64,000 nucleotides of DNA from Pontibacter virosus (lineage in GTDB: Bacteria; Bacteroidota; Bacteroidia; Cytophagales; Hymenobacteraceae), in NCBI RefSeq assembly GCF_003096355.1, contig NZ_QEKI01000003.1, positions 248,001-312,000 on the forward strand, written 5' to 3'. Positions 1 to 6,643 of this stretch are shown here, piece after piece (positions within the stretch are counted from its first letter, which is position 1; the number at the start of each line of letters is the position of its first letter). Both the position numbers and the translations under genes were made by a program. Under the pieces are notes generated by a model. The model was not told the DNA's origin and ran no database searches. It worked only from the letters and a program-made list of their open reading frames with translations.

Positions 1-349
1 CCGAGAGCAACAGCCGCTCGTTTACCCAGGCAATAGTCCAGGCGCCGGTGGCCAGGTTGTTGAGCATGAACAGAAAACCGAGCCGCTTCAGGTCTGCGTT
101 GGCCACGTGCAAGGCTGGCTCCTTGAATGCTTTGACGAGGTGGTAGATGCAGAAAGCGGAAAGCGCCAGGTAGATGATGCCCCAGATAGAAAAGGTGATA
201 CCCGCCGGGGTGAAGAGCGCCGGATATTTGGTGGAAACTTCGCCGATGGTCTGGCTATTGAAAAGCTCCAGCTGCGTGAGCTGCGAGGGCACCAGGTGCA
301 GCAGGAAAAACACGGTGTTCAGGATGGCAAGCGTCTTGATATTTTTCAT
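1..349 (-). CDS. TspO/MBR-related membrane protein, partial (C-terminus off window)
   Basis: The reverse strand reads an open frame from an ATG at 349 to the window edge, about 116 residues, so the 3' end is missing. The product starts MKNIKTLAILNTVFFLLHL, a membrane segment. It then carries the FTPAGITFSIWGIIYL stretch typical of the longer Bacteroidota proteins annotated as tryptophan-rich sensory protein (TspO/MBR family), followed by further hydrophobic segments. Family members are integral membrane proteins linked to tetrapyrrole or stress sensing, but the role of this long variant is not established. It has no operon partner visible in the window. Confidence 0.7.
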   Translation of the reverse strand, partial: MKNIKTLAILNTVFFLLHLVPSQLTQLELFNSQTIGEVSTKYPALFTPAGITFSIWGIIYLALSAFCIYHLVKAFKEPALHVANADLKRLGFLFMLNNLATGAWTIAWVNERLLLS

Positions 350-382
350 AGTCCGGCGTGCGTTATTTCGGGAATGTTTTAT

Positions 383-514
383 CTACGCAAAAGACTGAAA
401 CTTAACCAAAAGCTCCCTGGAATGTTCGGTGATCGTGTGCCGATACCCATCCTTATCCTGACCCATTTGCACCGGCCTGCCGTCGCGGTTCCAGCCGAAG
501 TCTTTGATCGATAC
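383..514 (-). pseudogene. Possible remnant of a gene 3' end (43 codons)
   Basis: On the reverse strand, 43 codons of protein-like composition run between an in-frame TAA (515-517) and a TAG stop (383-385). They include FGWNRDGRPVQMGQDKDGYR and end in a hydrophobic-plus-phenylalanine tail. No convincing start codon exists, so this looks like the surviving C-terminus of a deleted gene rather than an intact small protein. The W-x-x-DG-x-P pattern resembles tails of some secreted glycosidases, but that is only a guess. The bases from 515 to 720 show nothing else that I can support. Confidence 0.3.
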
Positions 515-720
515 TTATTCCATCAGAAAAGGGATAAAGATTCGGGTTGATGTAGCTGCACTATGGTCTGAGAAAAGAAAAATAACAGCAGCTGTACTGA
601 CTTGTTTTGGTACGATGGGTAAAATGCTATATTTGCCGGATACTCGCTGGCTATACCTTGGTTTTGAGATGAAACAAGCCGGATCTGCACGCAGCGGGTG
701 TAACTCAAAGATCATACTTT

Positions 721-1398
721 ATGAAAAATTTTAGCTGGCTGCTGGTGGCAGTCCTGGGCCTGTCGGGTTGTATGGGCACGAAGAAATACGCTTCGTTTGT
801 GGAGCAACGCGTGCAGACAGAGCAGGTAGCCGCGCCGCAGCACGATGCGCTGGTGGTAAATGCCCAGGCCGCCGCACAACCCGGCCATCAATACAAACAG
901 CTGGAGCGCTCTTTTATACCTGCGCTGGTGTACTGGGGCTGGAACTCGACCATCTCCTGCGAGCTCGATCCGGGTATGGCGGCAGCCGCTGTGCGCAGCG
1001 GTATGTACCAGGCAGCAGACAAGCTCAACCTACAGGATCGCTTAGGGGGCAGGCAGCTGGTAGTGGATATACGGCAGACGCCCGGCCAGTTTATGTATGA
1101 GAACAAAGGCAATGTGATCTTCCTGATTTTTGCGCACATTACCTCCGCTCAGGAATCGATTACCCCGCGGCCTACGGACCTGGTGCTGCACTACCAACTG
1201 CTCGAAAACGGCGCTGTGGTAGCCAGTGGCGAGGGATTGGTAAAGAACACACAAGAGCCACTGCGCAACCTCTGGAAGTCGTCGAAGAAATTTACCTGGC
1301 TATACCTGGACCAGTTTGAACTCGAAGCCGGTCGCATGGGGGAGGAGTCGCTGAAAGACATCCTGCTGCAACTGGAGGGTGACCTGAGCCGTTTGTAG
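721..1398 (+). CDS. Predicted lipoprotein of unknown function
   Basis: The 225-residue product has a lipoprotein signal: a short basic start, a hydrophobic stretch, and the lipobox LSGC with Cys at about residue 17. It is therefore probably anchored in the outer membrane or the periplasmic face. The mature part has no domain I recognise. It contains a conserved-looking core (VYWGWNSTISCEL) and a charged C-terminal helix. It stands alone and ends about 35 bases before a strong hairpin terminator shared with the convergent gene. Function is unknown. Confidence 0.8.
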   Translation: MKNFSWLLVAVLGLSGCMGTKKYASFVEQRVQTEQVAAPQHDALVVNAQAAAQPGHQYKQLERSFIPALVYWGWNSTISCELDPGMAAAAVRSGMYQAADKLNLQDRLGGRQLVVDIRQTPGQFMYENKGNVIFLIFAHITSAQESITPRPTDLVLHYQLLENGAVVASGEGLVKNTQEPLRNLWKSSKKFTWLYLDQFELEAGRMGEESLKDILLQLEGDLSRL

Positions 1399-1432
1399 TC
1401 GGCAGGGTTTCGAAGGCATCATACCAGGCATA

Positions 1433-1466
1433 AAAAATCCCCTCTGTTACAGCAGAGGGGATTTTT
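1433..1466. terminator. Bidirectional intrinsic terminator
   Basis: Perfect 14-bp inverted repeat (AAAAATCCCCTCTG / CAGAGGGGATTTTT) with a 6-base loop. A-tracts and T-tracts lie on both sides, so it can stop transcription from the lipoprotein gene (+) and from the convergent DUF2382 gene (-). Confidence 0.9.
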
Positions 1467-1475
1467 GTTTATAGC

Positions 1476-2471
1476 TTATGGCCTGCGCGGATCATTCGGG
1501 TCGTTTGGTCGACGCGGACTGTTCGGATCGTTCGGATCAGTTGGCCGTCGCGGATCGTTCGGGTCTGTGCTCGTTCTGCGCGGGTTATTCGGGTCCAGTT
1601 TGTCAATGTCCACCTCCGTGTTTCGAACTGTGTCGCGGATGGTTTCGTCGTGCTCCGTTACCTCTTTGTGCAGGTTGATCTCTTCTACCACACGGGCTTC
1701 TTTGTTCACCACGGCCTCTTCGCCTCGCTCGGTTATGTTGAGTTCACCTTCCTTGGCATTGGCCAGGTCGGCATCTGTCGCAGGACGGTTAACCGGTCTG
1801 CGCTCCACGTCCACATGCTCTTCGCGCAGTTTAATATGCTCTTCCACGGGACGCTCCACAATGCGGGTCCGGATGTTGGTGGCTCCGGTTTCTACTTCCC
1901 GCTTACCGACTTCCAGATCCTCTTTGATGATCGGAATTGTCTGATCGTCATCCTTTACATTAGAGGTGTTGGGTCTGTTGCGGTAGAACTTGTCTTCATC
2001 GTAGGCAGGATCGTTGTAGAAATCATCCTTATCACGGGTGCCACGGCCTGCCACAGCAGCGCCGGCTGCGGCACCGGCGGCTCCCATTGTTCCGAAGACA
2101 TTGCGCACAGTCGTTTCAGTTTCGCGTGTCAGGCTGCCTTTTTCGTACACGGGTAATGCGTTCAGTTGGTCCGCTGTGATATTTGGTAAGATCACATCGT
2201 CATCAGCATCCTGCAACTCGGCTACCCCGATCGGTATAAGTACGTGGCGTGGTTCCAGATCGAGGAAGTTGCCTTCGAGGTCCAGCACGATGTAGCGCAC
2301 CTTGCGGGTCTGCGGATCGAACAGGAGTTCTTCCACTTCGCCGATGGTGTTGCCCTGCGGGTCTTTCACAGTCCAGCCTTTGATGTTAGGCTCTCCTTCA
2401 GCTATCTGGAAGTCACTACCGCCCAACTCCTGCAGGCGGTTTCTATCATTATAATTTTCGTTTGTGTTCAT
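1476..2471 (-). CDS. PRC-barrel / DUF2382 (YsnF-like) stress-associated protein
   Basis: The 331-residue protein has an N-terminal PRC-barrel domain (about residues 28-110, with GWTVKDPQGNTIGEVEELLFD and VRYIVLDLEGNFL). A glycine/alanine-rich linker (about 128-145) follows. Next is a DUF2382 domain (about 190-290) rich in charged residues, with the EEHIKLREEHVDVERRPVNR core. The tail is low complexity: repeats of DPNDPRRP and related units over the last 35 residues. No signal peptide is visible, so it is probably cytoplasmic. DUF2382 proteins are commonly stress induced in Deinococcus and Gram-positives, but a biochemical role is not established. It lies next to an OmpA-type gene on the same strand, about 100 bases apart. 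Confidence 0.85.
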   Translation of the reverse strand: MNTNENYNDRNRLQELGGSDFQIAEGEPNIKGWTVKDPQGNTIGEVEELLFDPQTRKVRYIVLDLEGNFLDLEPRHVLIPIGVAELQDADDDVILPNITADQLNALPVYEKGSLTRETETTVRNVFGTMGAAGAAAGAAVAGRGTRDKDDFYNDPAYDEDKFYRNRPNTSNVKDDDQTIPIIKEDLEVGKREVETGATNIRTRIVERPVEEHIKLREEHVDVERRPVNRPATDADLANAKEGELNITERGEEAVVNKEARVVEEINLHKEVTEHDETIRDTVRNTEVDIDKLDPNNPRRTSTDPNDPRRPTDPNDPNSPRRPNDPNDPRRP

Positions 2472-2573
2472 CGTCGTAATTAGTTAATAATCTATAAGTT
2501 GGCATTATGCTACTAGGTTATACGCGGGTTCGGGACACGTGTATAATTTCCCTGTGTCCGGTGCAGGAGCGGC

Positions 2574-3245
2574 TTAATTGCCGCGCCTTGCCACGATCTC
2601 CACGCGTCTGTTCTGCTGGCGCCCCTCGGCCGTCTGGTTAGAGGCAACCGGGTCAGCTTCACCCACCGGATGCACCGAAATGCGGTCCTGGCTGATGTTG
2701 CCGTTTTGGGTAAGCCAGTTGCGCACGGCCTCTGCCCGCTCTTCGGCCAGTTGCTCGTTGTAATTTTTACTGGCACGTGCGTCGGTATAGCCGTAGATGC
2801 GCACCTGCCCATCGCTGTAGCGCTGGTTCAGCGACTGTGCCACTTGCTGTAGCTTGGGCGTAGCCGCAGAGCGGATCTCCTTCGAATCGGTATCGAACAG
2901 GATGGTTTCGTCAAGGCTGTAGATCGCATAATCTTCATTGCCTCTCACGGTCACATCCCTGTCTGTGATTTCCTGGTAAGTGGCCACCGGCGCATTGCGG
3001 TCGATCGCATTCCAGTCTGCGTCGGTTGTCATGCGGCGATCTGTGTCCATACCGCCGGTTGTGCCACCGGTCGTAGCACCGGCTGTGGTGGCAGTGGTCG
3101 TATCTGTGTCCATGTCACGGTCCACATCGGTGTCATCGTCACATCCACGAAGTAAGAATATGATAGCCAGCAAGGCCAGAAGACCCAGGAGTAACCATAT
3201 CCACCAGGGTCTGTTTTGTTTTGGTTCAACGTTTAAGTCAGCCAT
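2574..3245 (-). CDS. OmpA-family protein with N-terminal membrane anchor
   Basis: The 223-residue protein has one membrane segment near the N-terminus (PWWIWLLLGLLALLAIIFLL, about residues 14-33) followed by Cys. A Asp/Thr/Gly-rich linker comes next, then a C-terminal OmpA peptidoglycan-binding domain (about 110-222). That domain carries the usual YTDARASKNYNEQLAEERAE helix and the GEADPVASN...GRQQNRRVEIV motif that binds diaminopimelate. It probably tethers the membrane to peptidoglycan. A separate beta-barrel domain is absent. It is encoded upstream of, and on the same strand as, the DUF2382 gene, which suggests envelope stress. Confidence 0.85.
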   Translation of the reverse strand: MADLNVEPKQNRPWWIWLLLGLLALLAIIFLLRGCDDDTDVDRDMDTDTTTATTAGATTGGTTGGMDTDRRMTTDADWNAIDRNAPVATYQEITDRDVTVRGNEDYAIYSLDETILFDTDSKEIRSAATPKLQQVAQSLNQRYSDGQVRIYGYTDARASKNYNEQLAEERAEAVRNWLTQNGNISQDRISVHPVGEADPVASNQTAEGRQQNRRVEIVARRGN

Positions 3246-3502
3246 TTTTCAGTTGTTTTATTTTGTTTAAAAAAGATTTAGATCAACATCGCGCCAGCTT
3301 TAAAAAAACTAAGACGCAATAGAAAGATTACGATTTACCTATACACTTAGTTATCAATAAGGAAATCTTAGCTAGAAAAAGTCTAATCTAGGAGCGGTAA
3401 ATTGCTTGTTATTGCGTCCCTGACCCATGCAAAATCCCAGTTGTCTGATGTGGGTCTTTGATGACTGATTGGGTTGATCTCCGGAATCCTTTTTTGCATG
3501 CT

Positions 3503-3674
3503 CTTTCGGATTTTCAAATCCGAAAGTATACCTGTTGGGAATTTCCTAATCCCCGCATACCAGCAGGACGCAACCGGCACACGGGGATCAGGAAATTCCC
3601 TGCTATTGGGGGTAGGGCCCTGTACAAAGCTTCGGGATTATAATTCCCGAAGAGTTTTCAATGTCCCGAAGAGC
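3503..3674. repeat. Cluster of intergenic palindromes
   Basis: In the 650-base gap between the OmpA and SDR genes there are three palindromes. The first is a perfect 11-bp hairpin with 2-base loop (CTTTCGGATTT / AAATCCGAAAG, 3503-3526). The second is a 19-bp inverted repeat with 18 matches (3537-3555 and 3582-3600). The third is CTTCGGGA / TCCCGAAG (3630-3652), whose CCCGAAGAG half recurs at 3666. None has a T-tract, so these look like REP-type elements rather than terminators. The rest of the gap holds no gene that I can support. Confidence 0.65.
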
Positions 3675-3900
3675 TTCTGTAAGTTTCAGAGCGCTTGTGA
3701 TGATTGTCTAATTCAAGCTTTCACCTCGAGGTAAAGTTCTAAGACTACGACTTGCCGCCGCAGACGCACGACCACCAATCAGCGCAAAGTTTAAATCAAC
3801 CGTATAAATCCGCATCCGAATTTCTATACCTGTCGGGAAAACAACAGGTCCACTATACCTGTTCATACCGCAACATTCCGGATGATATAAAAAGTTAAGC

Positions 3901-4731
3901 ATGCAAACAGACCTCAGCGGTAAAACCATCATCATCACGGGCGGCAGTTCCGGCATCGGTGCGGCAGCGGCCCGAAGCTTGCGGCAGAAAGGAGCACAGG
4001 TCGTTATTACGGGCCGCTCAGATGAAACCAAAAAACTGGCGGAGGAGATCGGCTGCGATTATTACCTCGTGGACTATACCCGCTTTGCAGAGGTGCGTTC
4101 CTTTGCCGATACCTTGCTGGTGAATTACCCCCGCATCGATGTGCTGGTCAACAACGTGGGCGGCATTATTGCGAACAGACGCCTGACCGAAGACGGTCAC
4201 GAAACCACCCTGCAGGTCAATCATCTGTCGGGTTTTCTGCTCACGCTTCTGCTCCAGGAAAGGCTGGAGACCTCCAAGGCGATCGTGATCAATACTTCCA
4301 GTGTGGCCAACACCATGGGCCGCATCGATTTCAACGACCTCGAAAACCAAAAGAACTACAAAAGCATGGCGGCCTACGGTGCGGCAAAGCTCATGAACAT
4401 CCTGCATGCCATGGAGATCAGCACCCGATTCAAGGGCGTGTGGGCGGCTTCGTTTCATCCGGGTGTCGTCGAGACAAGTTTTGCGCGGGAGGGGAGCGGC
4501 CTGATCAAGTGGTTGTATGAAGGCTTGCTGGGCCGTTTTTTTATGATTTCGCCTGAACAGGGAGCCGACACCCTACTTTGGCTGATCAGTACACAGCCGG
4601 GCAAAGACTGGCAGGACGGGGAGTACTACTACAAACGCAGGCCCGGCCGCCGGAATAATCAGGTCAGCCCCGAAGTGGCCGCTCAACTATGGGAAGCCTC
4701 TGTGCAACTGACCAAAGACCGAAAACAATAG
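3901..4731 (+). CDS. Short-chain dehydrogenase/reductase
   Basis: The 276-residue classical SDR has a TGGSSGIG NAD(P)-binding motif at 13-20, the NNVGG motif at 84-88, and a catalytic Ser (about 133-134) with Tyr159-x-x-x-Lys163. Overall it resembles the retinol-dehydrogenase/WWOX-like branch that many bacteria annotate only as SDR oxidoreductase, so the substrate cannot be named. Cytoplasmic. The next gene, another Rossmann-fold oxidoreductase, starts 51 bases later on the same strand, separated by a spacer containing CAGGTATAG, so the two are probably cotranscribed. Confidence 0.9.
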   Translation: MQTDLSGKTIIITGGSSGIGAAAARSLRQKGAQVVITGRSDETKKLAEEIGCDYYLVDYTRFAEVRSFADTLLVNYPRIDVLVNNVGGIIANRRLTEDGHETTLQVNHLSGFLLTLLLQERLETSKAIVINTSSVANTMGRIDFNDLENQKNYKSMAAYGAAKLMNILHAMEISTRFKGVWAASFHPGVVETSFAREGSGLIKWLYEGLLGRFFMISPEQGADTLLWLISTQPGKDWQDGEYYYKRRPGRRNNQVSPEVAAQLWEASVQLTKDRKQ

Positions 4732-4782
4732 CGCCTGTAACAGGTATAGAAATATAACAACAACCGACAAACAAACCATACT

Positions 4783-5451
4783 ATGAAAACAGCACTCGTA
4801 ATTGGCGCAACCGGCCTGGTGGGCTCGCAACTGGTACAGCAGCTCCTGGCCGATGACCGCTTTAACAAAGTGATCGTGTTCGGACGCCGCACCTTAGGTA
4901 TAGCCAACCCCAAACTGGAAGAACACCTGATCGACTTTGACAAGCCCGAAGCCTGGCAGCACCTGGTGAAAGGGGATGTGTTTTTCTCCACGCTGGGCAC
5001 TACGCTCAAACAGGCAGGTGGTCAGAACGAGCAGTATATGGTCGACTACCACTACCAGTACAAGTTCGCGGAAGCCGCTGCGCAAAACGGTGTTCCGGCC
5101 TATGTGCTGGTATCCTCATCAGGCGCCAACAAGGATTCCATGATTTTCTACTCCCGCATGAAAGGTACGCTGGAGGAGAACGTGAAAAAGCTCGACTTCC
5201 AAAGCATCAACATCATACAGCCGGGCCTGCTGCACGGTGACCGCAAAGAGAGCCGCACCGGCGAAGAGGTAGCCTACAAGGTGCTCAACTTTTTCGATAA
5301 ACTCGGTATAGCCGGCAAGTACAAGCCTTACGAAGACAAGGTGGTGGCCCGGGCCATGATCAACGCCGGTATAGCCGCCCAGCCCGGTGTGCATACCTAT
5401 ACCTTAGGCGACATATTTAAGCTGGCAGAAAGAGAGCATTTGAGCCGGTAG
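4783..5451 (+). CDS. NAD(P)-binding atypical SDR (TIP30/HTATIP2-like)
   Basis: The 222-residue protein starts with the Rossmann motif GATGLVG (residues 8-14) and has the VLVSSSGANKDSMIFYSRMKG segment, where Ser and Tyr-x-x-x-Lys form an SDR-like active site. Length and pattern match the bacterial relatives of HTATIP2/TIP30, often annotated as NAD(P)H-binding or nucleoside-diphosphate-sugar epimerase family. The physiological substrate is unknown. It probably forms a two-gene unit with the upstream SDR. Confidence 0.85.
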   Translation: MKTALVIGATGLVGSQLVQQLLADDRFNKVIVFGRRTLGIANPKLEEHLIDFDKPEAWQHLVKGDVFFSTLGTTLKQAGGQNEQYMVDYHYQYKFAEAAAQNGVPAYVLVSSSGANKDSMIFYSRMKGTLEENVKKLDFQSINIIQPGLLHGDRKESRTGEEVAYKVLNFFDKLGIAGKYKPYEDKVVARAMINAGIAAQPGVHTYTLGDIFKLAEREHLSR

Positions 5452-5655
5452 TTTTGATAACTGTGATAGAAATGGCGCGAGCGTCTTCGCTCGTGTCTGT
5501 TATGGAGGGGCCTTCCCGAGATCGCACTCGGGACAGGCTGGCCCAGGTATAGGTATAGCTTGCTTTGCTTTAAAGCAATTACTATTGTAGGTGTAGCAAC
5601 TGCTTTTGCAGGTATATCAAATGATATTGCTTTGTAGCTTGCCCTGGCCGGCCTC

Positions 5656-5850
5656 ACTTTTTTCCTTGATGAAAAAAGTAAGCAAAAAAATCAAGACGAT
5701 TTTAAACTCGCTGACCGCTCAAACACAAAATCGTCAAATGCGCACCTGGCAAAGTTTCTTGTTTCATTGCCAACGTGCAAGTTAGCCTTGCTATACCTGC
5801 CAGGGGTTTGTTTGCTTAGAAAGAAACAAAGAAGCTAACACTTTAGGATT
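5656..5850. repeat. Hairpin-bearing intergenic repeat of a Bacteroidota type
   Basis: A 9-bp hairpin (ACTTTTTTC / GAAAAAAGT, loop CTTGAT, 5656-5679) is followed by AAGCAAAAAAATCAAGACGA. After about 130 bases comes TTTGCTTAGAAAGAAACAAAG. Spacers of this composition (a poly-T/poly-A hairpin followed by an AATCAAGACGATTTT-like segment) recur in genomes of this phylum in my recollection. No T9SS, tRNA or coding signal is seen. Upstream, at 5515-5534, a 7-bp CCCGAG-type hairpin is also present. Confidence 0.4.
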
Positions 5851-5863
5851 TGCAATAGCAGAA

Positions 5864-6432
5864 ATTCCCCTCTTGGGAGGGGCAGGGGTGGGTTAATCGT
5901 TCCCTAGATTCCCCGCCTTTGATAAGGAGGGGTAGGGGTGGTTGGACCCGGTACTGCAATGAAACTGCTGAAGCTTCAACACCTATACCTGTGAAATGGC
6001 GTCGGCTAATTCCCCTCTGGGGGTAGGGGCCATTACTGTTCGAAACCTGTGAGATACGCAGTTATTAAGTCCGTACGGTCTTTTTTGACAATTAGGAGTG
6101 TCCCCTTGAGGGAACCATAGGGGTGTTCCATAGGCCGAAGACCATCTAGTGCAGTAGCAACATAGCTAAACGGCAGCTATTTACACCCCTATGGTCCCCT
6201 CAAGGGGACAGTTGCTCTTGCTGTAAATTGGCCTTAATCGCCATGAAAAGCATTTTTTACAGGTTTCGAACAGTAGTGGGTAGGGGCCCTCTTTAAATGG
6301 AGGGGCAGGGGTGGGTTCATCATGAACAAGATACATAAGCTACAAAGCTATACCGGTGAATTAGTAACAGCAGAAAGTCCCCCTTTGAAGTCGAAGATCC
6401 CGGACTTGTTTCGGGAGGGGCAGGGGGATGAC
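5864..6432. repeat. Four copies of a C-rich/G-rich palindromic intergenic repeat
   Basis: Four degenerate copies of a unit of the form TTCCCCTC...GGAGGGGCAGGGGTGGGTT occur at about 5864-5894, 5907-5945, 6009-6317 (interrupted) and 6374-6432. The left part can fold back on the right part. The third copy is split by the MITE-like element: its left half ends at 6031 and its right half resumes at 6289. The gap from 5452 to 6600 contains no supported gene. Confidence 0.65.
6032..6277. mobile_element. MITE-like element, 246 bp, 19-bp TIRs, 11-bp target duplication
   Basis: The ends are ATTACTGTTCGAAACCTGT (6032-6050) and, inverted, ACAGGTTTCGAACAGTAGT (6259-6277), 18 of 19 matching. Immediately outside each end is the same 11-mer GGGTAGGGGCC (6021-6031 and 6278-6288), as expected for a target-site duplication. 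A second, inner inverted repeat of 28 bp (27 matching, TGTCCCCTTGAGGG... at 6099-6126 against 6183-6210) makes the element able to fold almost end to end. It has no ORF, so any movement would need a transposase elsewhere. The G-rich target is itself part of a repeat, which slightly weakens the duplication argument. Confidence 0.65.
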
Positions 6433-6608
6433 AATTGTGCACATGAAACTACAGCTACATGCTTAAGTTGACTGTATTGGGCCTCCAGCTCTTTAAATCA
6501 AACACAGGTATTTTACACATTATTAAAAGGTCAAGATTTTCAAAAACACTTCCCGATTCCTTAACCTTTACATTTCCTTTCCTTAATATTCGGGTAACCT
6601 GCCCGGGA

Positions 6609-6616
6609 TAGCTTTG
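6609..6616 (+). promoter_or_regulatory. Possible Bacteroidota -7 element for the SusCD operon
   Basis: TAGCTTTG matches the TAnnTTTG -7 consensus of the Bacteroidota primary sigma factor, 28 bases before the chosen ATG. There is no clear TTTG -33 partner, so support is weak. Confidence 0.35.
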
Positions 6617-6643
6617 CGATCAGATAAACCAACATCTTTCGCT

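Noticed and set aside
5864..6432. CRISPR-like array in the repeat-rich spacer
   Set aside because: Units are degenerate, palindromic and not evenly spaced, and no cas genes are near.
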